Of a stretch of 64,000 bases of DNA, positions 33,471 to 42,395 are shown piece after piece. The position numbers and the translations under genes are program-made. The notes beneath the pieces are model-generated. The model was given only the letters and a program-made list of their open reading frames with translations. It had not been told where the DNA came from and did no database searches. Within the stretch, counting starts at the first letter, position 1; every line of letters starts with the position of its first letter. Source of the stretch: Halobacteriovorax sp. JY17 (GTDB taxonomy: Bacteria; Bdellovibrionota; Bacteriovoracia; Bacteriovoracales; Bacteriovoracaceae); NCBI RefSeq assembly GCF_002753895.1, contig NZ_NJER01000002.1, forward strand, positions 124,001-188,000, written 5' to 3'.

Positions 33471-34574
33471 TTGGATTCAAAAAAAGTTATTAATGATTTA
33501 ATTTCTCAAATTAAGGACGTCTTGAAGATTGGCCCATCAGGCTTTATTGGTATTGATGTCGGACTGAGTTCTGTAAAGGTGGCCCAGCTCGATGGAAATG
33601 AAGAGTCTGGATTTAAATTAGTTGCTTATGGATCGGAGCCTTTACCTGAAGGTGCAATTATTGAAGATGATATCCAAAAAGAAGAAGAAGTTATTGAGGC
33701 TATTCGTAGCGCTATTGAAAAGGCTGGAATTTCTTCTGTAAACGCAGTACTTGGTTTGGCAGGTCCAAATACAGTAGCAAGAAAACTGCAGTTAGCAGGT
33801 GGTTCAGAAGAAGAAATAGAAGATCAAGTAAGCTGGGAAGTCGAACAGTACATTCCTTTTAGTTTGGAAACTTCTAAAGTTTCGTTTCATATCGTTGGTG
33901 AGAATGAGGGGGGCGGAGTTGATGTCATTGTTGCAGCCGCTAAGGGTGAGGTTGTAGAGTCATATAGAGAGCTGCTTGAGAAGGCAGGTCTAAAACCAAA
34001 AATCTTTGATTTGGGCCTTCTGGCAGTCGTGAATGTTTTTGAGTTGGTTTATAGCGAGAAACTTGAAGATCCAAATGAGTCATGGATTTTAATGGATCTT
34101 GGGGCTCAGAAAACTGAATTCATCATTTATAAAAATAATAAAATAATGTTTACCAAAGAAATCATGATTGGCGGTGTAATCATTACCGAAGAAATTCAAA
34201 GGCAGATGGGCGTTAATTACTATGAAGCTGAAGATTTAAAGAATCATGGTGATGAGAATGGAAATTTACCAGAAGAAATTCTTGAAATTATAGATAGTGT
34301 AGTAGAGAGCTTCTTTGCAGAAATAAAGAAGACGGTAGACTTCTATATAAGCTCAACATCTGATGAATCTTTTGTGGAGTGTGTGCTGACTGGTGGTAGT
34401 AGTTTGATACCTGGTTTAACTGAGGGGCTGGAAGCTCTTTTGGGTATAAGTGTAAGTATCATGAACCCTTTTGAGGCCATAGAATATGACCCAAAGAAAA
34501 TAAAGGAAGATCAGTTAAATGAAATTGCATATCGTGGAGCAGGAGTTCTAGGACTTGCAATGAGGTCAGTTTAA
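33471..34574 (+). CDS. pilM: type IV pilus assembly protein PilM
   Basis: A 367-residue actin-like ATPase of the pilus alignment complex. Its GIDVGLSSVKVAQL, ILMDLGAQKTEF and CVLTGGSSLIPGL segments are the phosphate-1, phosphate-2 and adenosine motifs of the FtsA/PilM fold. The TTG start at 33471 has AGGA at 33461-33464. It is followed by pilN one base after its stop. Confidence 0.94.
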   Translation: MDSKKVINDLISQIKDVLKIGPSGFIGIDVGLSSVKVAQLDGNEESGFKLVAYGSEPLPEGAIIEDDIQKEEEVIEAIRSAIEKAGISSVNAVLGLAGPNTVARKLQLAGGSEEEIEDQVSWEVEQYIPFSLETSKVSFHIVGENEGGGVDVIVAAAKGEVVESYRELLEKAGLKPKIFDLGLLAVVNVFELVYSEKLEDPNESWILMDLGAQKTEFIIYKNNKIMFTKEIMIGGVIITEEIQRQMGVNYYEAEDLKNHGDENGNLPEEILEIIDSVVESFFAEIKKTVDFYISSTSDESFVECVLTGGSSLIPGLTEGLEALLGISVSIMNPFEAIEYDPKKIKEDQLNEIAYRGAGVLGLAMRSV

Positions 34575-34575
34575 G

Positions 34576-35187
34576 ATGATTAAAGTTAACCTTCTGGAGC
34601 AGAAAAAACCTTTTAAAATGCCTGTGATTCTGGGAATTGATTTCGCAGAGTTAAGTATCAAAGGAATGATTATTGTCAGTATTCTAAGCTTTGCTCCGGA
34701 TCTTTTTATTTACCCGCGTTGGCAGAGCGAGATTGAGGATTTAGGGTCACAGATAACGGTTCTGCAAAATAATAATAAAAAGTTGTTGAGAGATTTGAAA
34801 AAGAACTCAGGGGTAAAAGAAAAACTTGCGGCCTTTAATAAGCAAGTAGAGAAGTTACAAGAGAGATCTGTTCAGGTTGATTTAATCTTAAAAGAAAAAA
34901 GAAACCCTAGTTTAATTATGGAAAAAATAGCCAGAAAGCTCCCTGGAGATATTTGGTTTAACTCCTTTATTATAGATGAAGATAAATCTATAACTATTAA
35001 AGGGGGAGGAATTCTATACAAGAGTATTGGAGACTTTATTTCAACTGCAAATAGCGCAGGTTTTTTTGATCAGCCTTTAAGTCTTACAGAGTCAAAGACG
35101 ATTGAGGAAGGAAAGGCTGGAGATTATAGAATTCAGGTTTTCACAATAAAGGGGAAGATTGATAAATTTGACCCTTGGGCGCAGTAG
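34576..35187 (+). CDS. pilN: type IV pilus assembly protein PilN
   Basis: A 203-residue bitopic protein. The N-terminal IKVNLLEQKK is the conserved cytoplasmic PilM-binding motif. One membrane helix (about residues 30-48) is followed by a periplasmic coiled coil and a ferredoxin-like domain. It pairs with PilO. Confidence 0.92.
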   Translation: MIKVNLLEQKKPFKMPVILGIDFAELSIKGMIIVSILSFAPDLFIYPRWQSEIEDLGSQITVLQNNNKKLLRDLKKNSGVKEKLAAFNKQVEKLQERSVQVDLILKEKRNPSLIMEKIARKLPGDIWFNSFIIDEDKSITIKGGGILYKSIGDFISTANSAGFFDQPLSLTESKTIEEGKAGDYRIQVFTIKGKIDKFDPWAQ

Positions 35188-35196
35188 GAAAGTAAT

Positions 35197-35853
35197 TTGA
35201 AGAAATTAGTGGCAAATTTACATATTTTCATTTTTCTCTACCTCGCCTTCGGTGTTTTCACAAAGTTTCAAGAACACAGTGAAAAATTACTGCAGATGGA
35301 AGGGCAGATTCCAGCTCTAACAGCAAAGATTAATAAGAATAAGAGAGAAAAAAAGCAACTAAGCTCATACTTAAAAGACGTTGAGGCTGCGAAAGAGAGA
35401 ATTGAACTTGTTGCGACAGAAGTTGAAAAAATTCAAAAAAAGCTTCCAGACACTGTAGATGATACAAAGAACTTATCGCTTTTAAAAAGTTTGGCTGAAA
35501 AGCTTAATATTAAAAGTATTTACCTAACACCTCTAGAGGAAATAACTAAAGGCTTTTATATAGCTAAAAGATATAGCATGAAGGCTTCCGGGACTTATCT
35601 TCAATTTCTAATGCTTATGGAGCAAGTAGGTAATGCTCAATCTATTTTAAATGTTAAGAGAATCGCTTTGGAAAATCAGCAAGAAAAGCAAAGAGGGCGC
35701 TTTCAAATCATAAATGCTGATATTATTATAGAAACGTATAGGTATAATACTGGATATAAAGAAAGCAGGGGAATTGAGGATATTGAGAAATCTTTAAGTG
35801 CGAAGAAGAAAGTGAAAAAGGCTCCAAAAAGGTCTCGAATTAAAAATAAGTAG
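35197..35853 (+). CDS. pilO: type IV pilus assembly protein PilO
   Basis: A 218-residue bitopic protein with an N-terminal membrane helix, a coiled coil (about 30-90) and a ferredoxin-like periplasmic domain around YLQFLMLMEQV. A TTG start at 35197 follows AGGAAAG. The C-terminus is a Lys/Arg-rich tail of about 15 residues, longer than usual. It lies between pilN and pilP. Confidence 0.9.
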   Translation: MKKLVANLHIFIFLYLAFGVFTKFQEHSEKLLQMEGQIPALTAKINKNKREKKQLSSYLKDVEAAKERIELVATEVEKIQKKLPDTVDDTKNLSLLKSLAEKLNIKSIYLTPLEEITKGFYIAKRYSMKASGTYLQFLMLMEQVGNAQSILNVKRIALENQQEKQRGRFQIINADIIIETYRYNTGYKESRGIEDIEKSLSAKKKVKKAPKRSRIKNK

Positions 35854-35859
35854 GGAAGA

Positions 35860-36336
35860 TTGAAACTAGTTGCGGCATTTACATTTATATTCACTCTAAA
35901 TACGCTTGCTCAAACGGGAATAATGAGAAGTTCTGACCCCAGTCTGCTGAAAGGGGGGTCTTCGATAAAAAATCCTTTTGAATTGAGAGATCCATTTAAG
36001 AGAGAGCTTAGAAGAAAAAGAAGGGGGAAGAGAGATTACCCTGGAACCAAGACGGTATTTTCTAATATAGAGACAATTGATAACACACCTCTAGACCGTA
36101 TTAAGATTACAGGTCTTTTAATAGGAAGAGAGAGAATCGCAGTTGCGAAAATTGTCGACGAAAGTGGAAAATTAAGTGATCAATCTTATATTCTTAAAGA
36201 GGGAATGAAGCTTGGAGAGAATGGTGCGGAAATAAAAGCAATACTTCCTGGTGGGATTGTTTTAGTTGAGAAAATTCGTAATGTATATGATCAGGATGAA
36301 TATCTTGAGACGATTATTCCTGTTGCAAGTGATTAA
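35860..36336 (+). CDS. pilP: type IV pilus assembly protein PilP-like
   Basis: A 158-residue periplasmic protein linking PilN/PilO to the secretin. It has a signal peptide without a lipobox cysteine, unlike most PilP proteins, which are lipoproteins. A proline and arginine-rich disordered segment (NPFELRDPFKRELRRKRRGKR) is followed by a small beta domain of the PilP type (residues about 75-150). TTG start at 35860, with AGGGA upstream. The call rests on order and fold look; sequence similarity by eye is modest. Confidence 0.82.
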   Translation: MKLVAAFTFIFTLNTLAQTGIMRSSDPSLLKGGSSIKNPFELRDPFKRELRRKRRGKRDYPGTKTVFSNIETIDNTPLDRIKITGLLIGRERIAVAKIVDESGKLSDQSYILKEGMKLGENGAEIKAILPGGIVLVEKIRNVYDQDEYLETIIPVASD

Positions 36337-36362
36337 AAAAACTAACACGCAAATTTTTCCTG

Positions 36363-36371
36363 TGTTATAAT
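36363..36371 (+). promoter_or_regulatory. candidate extended -10 promoter for pilQ
   Basis: TGTTATAAT is an exact extended -10 element in the 89-bp gap between pilP and pilQ. No convincing -35 is seen. A short inverted repeat (AACAC ... GTGTT) just upstream may end part of the pilMNOP transcript or bind a regulator. Confidence 0.45.
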
Positions 36372-36425
36372 TTAAGAGATTTATAGTTTCTAATATGGAA
36401 ACATTTACCTTAGGAAGAGGTTAGG

Positions 36426-38255
36426 ATGAAGTTGAGAAGTTTTCTTTTTAAACTTGTATTAATTACATTTGTTATTTCTAGTAGTGTTAGTGCTACAACT
36501 CTCGAACAAATAAACTTTAAATTAAAAGATGAAGTAGCCAAGCTTGAGTTAAAGTTTGACAGTAATAATGCACAAGCAAAGAAGTTTCAGGTAACAGAAG
36601 ATAAGCAAATAATAATTGATTTAAAAGATGTACAGGCTACAGATCGAGTTATCCGCGCCTTTGATACATCTGAATTTAGCGGAAGTATTGTCTTTATTTC
36701 TGCATATCGAAAATCTTCAAGCCCGAAGGACTTAAGAATTGCAATTCAACTTAGAGATAATGTTAGAAGTATTCTAAAGAGAGAGCCAAATAAAATTATC
36801 CTAGAAGTAGAGAGTCGCTTTGGTGTTTTTTCACAAAGAGCTATTGACGAAAATAAAACTTATGATGAGAAAATTGAAAAAGATGTAAAGAAAGTAGGTA
36901 AGTTAAGTATTCCAAAGTCTGACAGTGTTGAGGATATTTTAGAGAACTTAACTCTTTCTGGTAGAAAGAAATATATTGGAAAAAAGATAACGTTTAACAT
37001 TAAAGACCTTGGTGTTTCTGATATTTTAAATATGATTGCAGATACTTCAGGTTTTAATATTATCCTTACAGATGAAGTAAAGAAGTTACCGCCTCTCTCA
37101 TTAAATTTAACTAATATCCCTTGGGATCAAGCTCTTGATACAATTCTAGGTCTCAACAAATTAGTTGCTAAAAAGAATGGTGTTATATTAATGGTTACAA
37201 CTTTTGAGAAAGCAGCAGAGGAACAGCAGAAAGAAATTGCGCAGAAAAAGTTAACAGAAAAGGAGGTACCTTTAGTAACAAAGGTGTTTCCAATTTCTTA
37301 TGCAACAACGAAAGAGTTAATAACTGTTCTAACAAATTATGTAACTAAGAGAGGAAGTCTAAATGAAGATGTAAGGACAAACTCTCTAATAGTTAAAGAT
37401 ACGGCAGATACAATTGAGAGAATCAAAAAAATAGTAGAAGTCTTAGATACACAAACTCCACAAGTTTTAATTGAATCAAAAATTGTTGAAGTAAACGAAA
37501 GTTATAAGAAAGAGATTGGTTTACAAAATGGAGTGAACTTTGGCTACGATCCAATTGGACAGATTGGAGGAGCAGCACCTTCTGTTATTGGTCAGGATGT
37601 GATCTCTGGAACAAATGCAGGTCCAGGGTTCTCATTCAGTTCTGCTCCATCAACAGGTGATGGGGCAAGGTCTTTATTTGGCTTATCAGTTTCAAGATTT
37701 AATCGACTTTTAAACTTATCGTTTACACTTCAGTTACTGGAAACAGAATCAAAAGGTAAGATTGTTGCGAGTCCAAAAGTTATTACACAAAATAAGAAAA
37801 AAGCAGTGATATCTACGAAAGAAACAACATCATTTTCTAAGTCTTTATCAACAAATGGAGCGGCTCAAGAAGTTACATTTGAAGAAGCAGAAGCAAGTTT
37901 AAGCCTTGAAGTTACTCCACAAGTGACCAATGAAGGTTCTATCTCTTTGGAGCTTGATCTCTTAAAGCAACAATTTGGTACGAGACCATCTGCTTCGGCT
38001 CCACCTGATAAACAAGAAAGAAGGGTTACGACGAATGTTTTAGTTGATAATGGTTCGACAATTGTAATTGGTGGTGTGTATAACTATGAGAAGAGAGAGT
38101 CTCACTCTGGAGTACCATTTCTAAAAGATATTCCATTGGTAGGATGGCTTTTTAGAACACCATATGCTCCAGAAGTAATTAAACAAGAGCTTTTAATCTT
38201 CTTAACTCCAAGAATTGTGAATCAAGAAGAAGCTGGAATAGTAGAGAAGTCTTAA
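36426..38255 (+). CDS. pilQ: type IV pilus secretin PilQ
   Basis: A 609-residue outer-membrane secretin through which the pilus exits. Order: signal peptide (about 1-23), one AMIN domain (about 25-130, putative peptidoglycan binding), STN and N1 domains (about 185-350, with VSDILNMIADTSGFNIIL and TDTIERIKKIVEVLDT) and the C-terminal secretin barrel ending in VPFLKDIPLVGWLFRT. Only one AMIN domain is evident, where many PilQs have two or three. An AGGAAGAGG sequence upstream supports the ATG. Confidence 0.95.
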   Translation: MKLRSFLFKLVLITFVISSSVSATTLEQINFKLKDEVAKLELKFDSNNAQAKKFQVTEDKQIIIDLKDVQATDRVIRAFDTSEFSGSIVFISAYRKSSSPKDLRIAIQLRDNVRSILKREPNKIILEVESRFGVFSQRAIDENKTYDEKIEKDVKKVGKLSIPKSDSVEDILENLTLSGRKKYIGKKITFNIKDLGVSDILNMIADTSGFNIILTDEVKKLPPLSLNLTNIPWDQALDTILGLNKLVAKKNGVILMVTTFEKAAEEQQKEIAQKKLTEKEVPLVTKVFPISYATTKELITVLTNYVTKRGSLNEDVRTNSLIVKDTADTIERIKKIVEVLDTQTPQVLIESKIVEVNESYKKEIGLQNGVNFGYDPIGQIGGAAPSVIGQDVISGTNAGPGFSFSSAPSTGDGARSLFGLSVSRFNRLLNLSFTLQLLETESKGKIVASPKVITQNKKKAVISTKETTSFSKSLSTNGAAQEVTFEEAEASLSLEVTPQVTNEGSISLELDLLKQQFGTRPSASAPPDKQERRVTTNVLVDNGSTIVIGGVYNYEKRESHSGVPFLKDIPLVGWLFRTPYAPEVIKQELLIFLTPRIVNQEEAGIVEKS

Positions 38256-38261
38256 GGTTTT

Positions 38262-39413
38262 ATGGCACAAAAGAGTCAAATTTTAGATAAGTATTTAACT
38301 GCACTGGAAAAAGATCCTAGGTCTAGAGTCTTTGCTCCGCTCGCAGAATACTATCGAAAAAGTGGATTATTAACTCAGGCCATTGAAACTCTTAACCAAG
38401 GAATAAGACATAATCCTGATTATGTTCTAGGTCATCTCGGCCTCGCTTTTTGCTACTTTGAAAACGGAGATTCGAAAAGATCTTATGATATCTTAAAACC
38501 ACTTATCGGTTCAAATCGAGATAATTTAAGAATGTTAAGGCTCTTCTCTGATGTGTGTTTAGAACTTAAAAAATCAGAGGAAGCACTCGAAACATTAAAG
38601 TATCTACTTTTTGTAAATCCAAAAGATCTTCAAGCAGCAGAGAGTGTTAAAGCTCTTGAAAATGAAAATAAGAAATTTGGACCAATTAAATTTAATCTTC
38701 AAGATGTTCTAGAAGAAAAAAGTTCTGAAGACGTTCTTTCTAAAAGTGTTCAATTTAATGTTGATGATTTAAATACGAATTTAAATAATGAAAAGAAAAT
38801 CGATGAATGGACTAAACTGGATTTGTCTGGTGAAAAATCAGAAGAAGTAGACTTAGACTCTTGGTCAATGAATGAAAGGCCTTCGTTTCATGACAAAGAA
38901 AGTGAAGCAAAGAACGAAGAAGTTGAAAGAGTTTTTAAGGTCGAACAACCAAAAGTAGAAAATGTAAAATCTAGCACGCCTGTAATAACTCATACTTTAG
39001 TTGATCTCTATTGTAATCAAGGCTATCTAGATAAAGCTAAAGATTTATTAGAAAAAATATTGGAACTTAATCCAAATGATTTAAAGACAAAGTTGAAATT
39101 GCAGGAGGTTGATCGTGTTCTAGGCGAATCCTTCATAGATGAAAATTTGGACGAAGAGGAAGTCTTAGAAGAGGAAATAGAGCGATTAGATGTTGCTTCT
39201 GTTGATACTGATGAGATAACTGGAAGAAATAATTTAATGAACTTATTTGATGAGAAATTTAATAAGGAAAAATCAGATATTGAGCTCATCGAAGAAGGAA
39301 ATGAGGAAGTAGTAGATCCACTCTATTCTGAAAAAGTGAAAGTAATTGAAGAAAAGCTTTGGGCCTTTCATAGATCACTTTGTGCAAAGGCAAAATCCGT
39401 TTTATCTGTCTGA
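38262..39413 (+). CDS. TPR protein downstream of pilQ
   Basis: A 383-residue soluble protein. TPR-like units occupy about residues 1-130 (AIETLNQGIRHNPDYVLGHLGLAFCYF is one helix pair), followed by a long acidic low-complexity linker (about 145-235) and a second TPR-like patch at 245-285 (LVDLYCNQGYLDKAKDLLEKI). It has no signal peptide, so it is probably cytoplasmic. It starts six bases after pilQ and is likely part of that operon. TPR proteins often serve pilus assembly (e.g. PilF/Tgl), but those are lipoproteins; the role here is unknown. Confidence 0.75.
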   Translation: MAQKSQILDKYLTALEKDPRSRVFAPLAEYYRKSGLLTQAIETLNQGIRHNPDYVLGHLGLAFCYFENGDSKRSYDILKPLIGSNRDNLRMLRLFSDVCLELKKSEEALETLKYLLFVNPKDLQAAESVKALENENKKFGPIKFNLQDVLEEKSSEDVLSKSVQFNVDDLNTNLNNEKKIDEWTKLDLSGEKSEEVDLDSWSMNERPSFHDKESEAKNEEVERVFKVEQPKVENVKSSTPVITHTLVDLYCNQGYLDKAKDLLEKILELNPNDLKTKLKLQEVDRVLGESFIDENLDEEEVLEEEIERLDVASVDTDEITGRNNLMNLFDEKFNKEKSDIELIEEGNEEVVDPLYSEKVKVIEEKLWAFHRSLCAKAKSVLSV

Positions 39414-39420
39414 TAAAACG
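39398..39420. repeat. 9-bp inverted repeat spanning the TPR gene stop
   Basis: CGTTTTATC (39398-39406) and GATAAAACG (39412-39420) with a five-base loop. It overlaps the stop codon and lacks a T-run. A second hairpin follows at 39434. Confidence 0.5.
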
Positions 39421-39433
39421 CCATATGACTTTA

Positions 39434-39457
39434 CAACCCGCCTCTGGGTTGGTATTT
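39434..39457 (+). terminator. probable terminator before aroQ
   Basis: CAACCC (39434-39439) pairs with GGGTTG (39446-39451) around GCCTCT, followed by GTATTTT. The stem is short and the T-run imperfect; with the preceding inverted repeat it probably ends the pilQ operon. Confidence 0.5.
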
Positions 39458-39502
39458 TGACGCATTATTCAATTTCGTAAATTTAGGTAGTTGAGGCTAT
39501 TT

Positions 39503-39946
39503 ATGAAAAAGAAGTTCATGGTAATTAATGGGCCAAATTTAAATTTATTAGGTTCTAGAGAACCTGAGATTTATGGCGCTGAAAACCTAAAAGATATTGA
39601 GTTTTATACTAGCGAAAAACTTAGTGAATTCTCTCTTGGCAAAGTTGAGGTTGATTGGTTTCAATCAAATATCGAGGGGGAAATTGTTGAGAAAATACAG
39701 CAACTTATAGGAAGTGATTATCAATCTCTTATTATAAATCCTGCGGCTTATTCACACACTTCAATTGCAATATTAGATGCTTTAAAAATGTTAAATATCC
39801 CGGTAGTAGAGGTGCATTTAAGCAATACGCACCTTCGCGAAGAGTATCGTCAGCAAAAGTTGACGGCCAAAAGCTCGACTATCATAATGGAGGGGCTTGG
39901 AAAGAGGGCCTACTTATTTGGAATACTTTCACAATTAATTAAATAG
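39503..39946 (+). CDS. aroQ: 3-dehydroquinate dehydratase, type II
   Basis: A 147-residue enzyme of the shikimate pathway. N-terminal INGPNLNLLGSREPEIYG carries the catalytic arginine and tyrosine, and NPAAYSHTSIAI and EVHLSN are the substrate-binding motifs. ATG 39503 is preferred over TTG 39491 because TTGAGG (39491-39496) is then its ribosome-binding site. It heads aroQ-efp-accB-accC, a common bacterial gene order. Confidence 0.95.
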   Translation: MKKKFMVINGPNLNLLGSREPEIYGAENLKDIEFYTSEKLSEFSLGKVEVDWFQSNIEGEIVEKIQQLIGSDYQSLIINPAAYSHTSIAILDALKMLNIPVVEVHLSNTHLREEYRQQKLTAKSSTIIMEGLGKRAYLFGILSQLIK

Positions 39947-39956
39947 AGGATTAAGA

Positions 39957-40535
39957 ATGGCACGTGAGTTACAAACGACAGAATTAAAAAAAGGCGTAAG
40001 ATTAGAACTTGATGATAAGCCTTATCAAATAATGAAAGCAGATTTTACAAATCCAGGAAAAGGTTCAGCGTTTACAATTTGTAAGCTTAAGAATTTAGAA
40101 ACTGGAGCAGTCTTTGATAGAACTTTTAAATCTGGAGTTGGTACAGGAGTATATGAGCCTGATTTGGCGCTATTGATTGTAGAATATATGTATTCTGATC
40201 CGGATGGTTTTAATTTTATGGATCAATCAACTTTTGAGTCAATTCATGTAACGACAGATCAAGTTGGAGAAGCAGCAGGCTACCTTCAAGAAGGTATTAA
40301 ATTAGATCTTTTATTTTATAAAGGTAATCCAATCGCAATTGATTTACCTAACTTTGTTGTGTTGAAAATTGCCGAGACGGATCCAGGTCTTAAGGGCGAT
40401 ACAGCTCAGGGTGGAACAAAAGTCGCTATTATGGAGACAGGTCTTCAGGTGAAAGTTCCATTGTTTATCAAAGAAGGTGAGATTATTAAAATTGACACCA
40501 GAACTGGTGATTATATTGAAAGAGCAAAAGAATAG
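39957..40535 (+). CDS. efp: translation elongation factor P
   Basis: A 192-residue EF-P, which relieves ribosome stalling at polyproline. The three-domain length is normal and the C-terminal G-D-Y signature (IKIDTRTGDYIERAKE) is present. In the domain I loop the tip reads NPGKGSAF, so a lysine is present at the usual modification site. No EpmA/EpmB genes are seen in this window. GAGG precedes the ATG. Confidence 0.94.
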   Translation: MARELQTTELKKGVRLELDDKPYQIMKADFTNPGKGSAFTICKLKNLETGAVFDRTFKSGVGTGVYEPDLALLIVEYMYSDPDGFNFMDQSTFESIHVTTDQVGEAAGYLQEGIKLDLLFYKGNPIAIDLPNFVVLKIAETDPGLKGDTAQGGTKVAIMETGLQVKVPLFIKEGEIIKIDTRTGDYIERAKE

Positions 40536-40544
40536 GATAGAACT

Positions 40545-40979
40545 ATGGACTTTAAAGAATTAGAAAAATTTATTGCAATTGCTAAAGAAGCAGGAGCAAG
40601 TGAGTTAAAATATCAAAACGAAGATAAGAAGTTTGGCATTTCTTTTCCTATCGCGGGAGCAACACCTGTCACTGCACAAGTTATGAGCGCTCCAGTCGCG
40701 GCACCTACTACGGTCGCTGCTGGAACTGCGACTAATGACGGAGCCTTAGAAGTAACATGTCCATTTGTTGGAACTTTTTATAGAAGTCCGTCTCCTGAAG
40801 ATGCTGTATACGCAAAAGTTGGAGATAGAGTTACGAAGGGACAAGTTCTTTGCATTGTTGAAGCAATGAAGATTATGAATGAGATTGAGTCAGATGTTTC
40901 TGGTGAAATTGTTGAAATTTGTGTTGAAAATGAAACTTACGTAGAGTTTGGACAAGTTTTATTTAAAGTAAAACCATAG
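40545..40979 (+). CDS. accB: biotin carboxyl carrier protein of acetyl-CoA carboxylase
   Basis: A 144-residue carrier subunit. An N-terminal helical segment, an Ala/Pro/Thr-rich linker (about 42-68) and the biotinyl domain with the biotinylated lysine in EAMKIMNEI. It carries CO2 from AccC to the carboxyltransferase in fatty-acid synthesis. Confidence 0.95.
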   Translation: MDFKELEKFIAIAKEAGASELKYQNEDKKFGISFPIAGATPVTAQVMSAPVAAPTTVAAGTATNDGALEVTCPFVGTFYRSPSPEDAVYAKVGDRVTKGQVLCIVEAMKIMNEIESDVSGEIVEICVENETYVEFGQVLFKVKP

Positions 40980-40992
40980 CAACGAGTACGTT

Positions 40993-42336
40993 ATGAAATT
41001 CAAAAAAATACTAATTGCAAATCGTGGCGAAATTGCAATCAGGATTGCAAGAACTTGTAGAGAGCTTGGTATCTCAACAGTTGCTGTTCATTCAACGGCG
41101 GACGAAAACTCTTTGCATGTAAAGCTTGCAGACGAATCTGTTTGTATTGGTCCAGCTAAGCCAGCGCTGAGCTATTTAAATATACCAAGTATTTTATCTG
41201 CAGCAGAAATTACTGGGGCAGATGCAATACACCCAGGTTTTGGTTTTCTTTCTGAGAATAAAGAGTTTGCTGAAATGTGTGCAAAGTGGGGCCTTGAATT
41301 TATTGGACCAAATGTTGATTGTATTGAACGCATGGGAGATAAGATAATCTCTAAGCAAATTGCTGAAGCTGCTGGAGTGCCTGTTTTAAAGCCAATCGCT
41401 GTCAATGGTAGAGAAGATAAAGAAATTCTTGAGAATGTTGAAAAGATGGGGCTTCCTGTTTTAGTTAAAGCTTCTGCCGGAGGAGGTGGAAGAGGTATGC
41501 AGAAAATAGAAGAAATGAAAGATCTTCTTGTTGCAATTGCTAGACTTAAAACTGAAGCTAAAGCCGGTTTTGGTGATGATACTCTCTTTATTGAAAAATT
41601 TGTAACAAATCCACGTCATGTCGAAGTTCAAATTATGGCAGATAGACATGGAAATGTTGTTCATCTTGGAGAGAGAGATTGTACAGTTCAAAGAAGATTT
41701 CAAAAAGTAGTGGAAGAGTCTCCATGTCCTGTGTTGTCAGATAAAAAGCGCGAAGAAATTTGTGATTCGGCAGTGGCTCTTGCTAAGCATGTAAATTACG
41801 ATTCAGTTGGAACAGTAGAATATTTATATGATCAAGATGAAGATAAGTTTTACTTCATGGAAATGAATACTCGTATTCAGGTGGAGCATCCAGTGACTGA
41901 GCAAAGGACGGGAGTTGACTTAATCGCTCAACAAATTCTTGCGGCTGCTGGTGAAGAAGTGAAGTATAAGCAAAAGGATATTAAATTTATCGGCCATTCG
42001 ATTGAATGTAGAATTAATGCAGAAGATCCGAAAACTTTTGCTCCATGCCCGGGCCTTATCCTCCATTATCATAGACCAGCAGGTCTTGGCGTAAGAGTTG
42101 ATGACTTTATTTATACTGGCTATACCGTTTCTCCATTTTATGACTCTATGTTGGCAAAAATTATTGTTTCTGGAGTAGATAGAGAGGAATGTTTAAACCG
42201 AATGAAAAGAGCTTTAGAGGAAACAGTAATCGAAGGAATTAAGACAAATAAGTCTCTTCACCTAGCGATTATTACTGATGAAGACTTTAGGGGCAATAAT
42301 TACGCTACCGACTTTCTTGTTAAGAAATTGAAGTAA
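40993..42336 (+). CDS. accC: biotin carboxylase subunit of acetyl-CoA carboxylase
   Basis: A 447-residue ATP-grasp enzyme that carboxylates biotin on AccB. N-terminal KILIANRGEIAIRI, the glycine-rich ATP loop KASAGGGGRGM and the MEMNTRIQVEHPVTE motif with catalytic residues are all intact. It starts 13 bases after accB. A small inverted repeat GTATTC/GAATAC at 42355-42370 follows the gene. Confidence 0.97.
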   Translation: MKFKKILIANRGEIAIRIARTCRELGISTVAVHSTADENSLHVKLADESVCIGPAKPALSYLNIPSILSAAEITGADAIHPGFGFLSENKEFAEMCAKWGLEFIGPNVDCIERMGDKIISKQIAEAAGVPVLKPIAVNGREDKEILENVEKMGLPVLVKASAGGGGRGMQKIEEMKDLLVAIARLKTEAKAGFGDDTLFIEKFVTNPRHVEVQIMADRHGNVVHLGERDCTVQRRFQKVVEESPCPVLSDKKREEICDSAVALAKHVNYDSVGTVEYLYDQDEDKFYFMEMNTRIQVEHPVTEQRTGVDLIAQQILAAAGEEVKYKQKDIKFIGHSIECRINAEDPKTFAPCPGLILHYHRPAGLGVRVDDFIYTGYTVSPFYDSMLAKIIVSGVDREECLNRMKRALEETVIEGIKTNKSLHLAIITDEDFRGNNYATDFLVKKLK

Positions 42337-42395
42337 AATAAGAGTTAAGTAATTGTATTCATTTGAATACTTCATCATTTAACTCAAGATTTTTT

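Noticed and set aside
42355-42370. GTATTC/GAATAC hairpin after accC as a terminator
   Set aside because: Six pairs, AT-rich, with no T-run; too weak to call.
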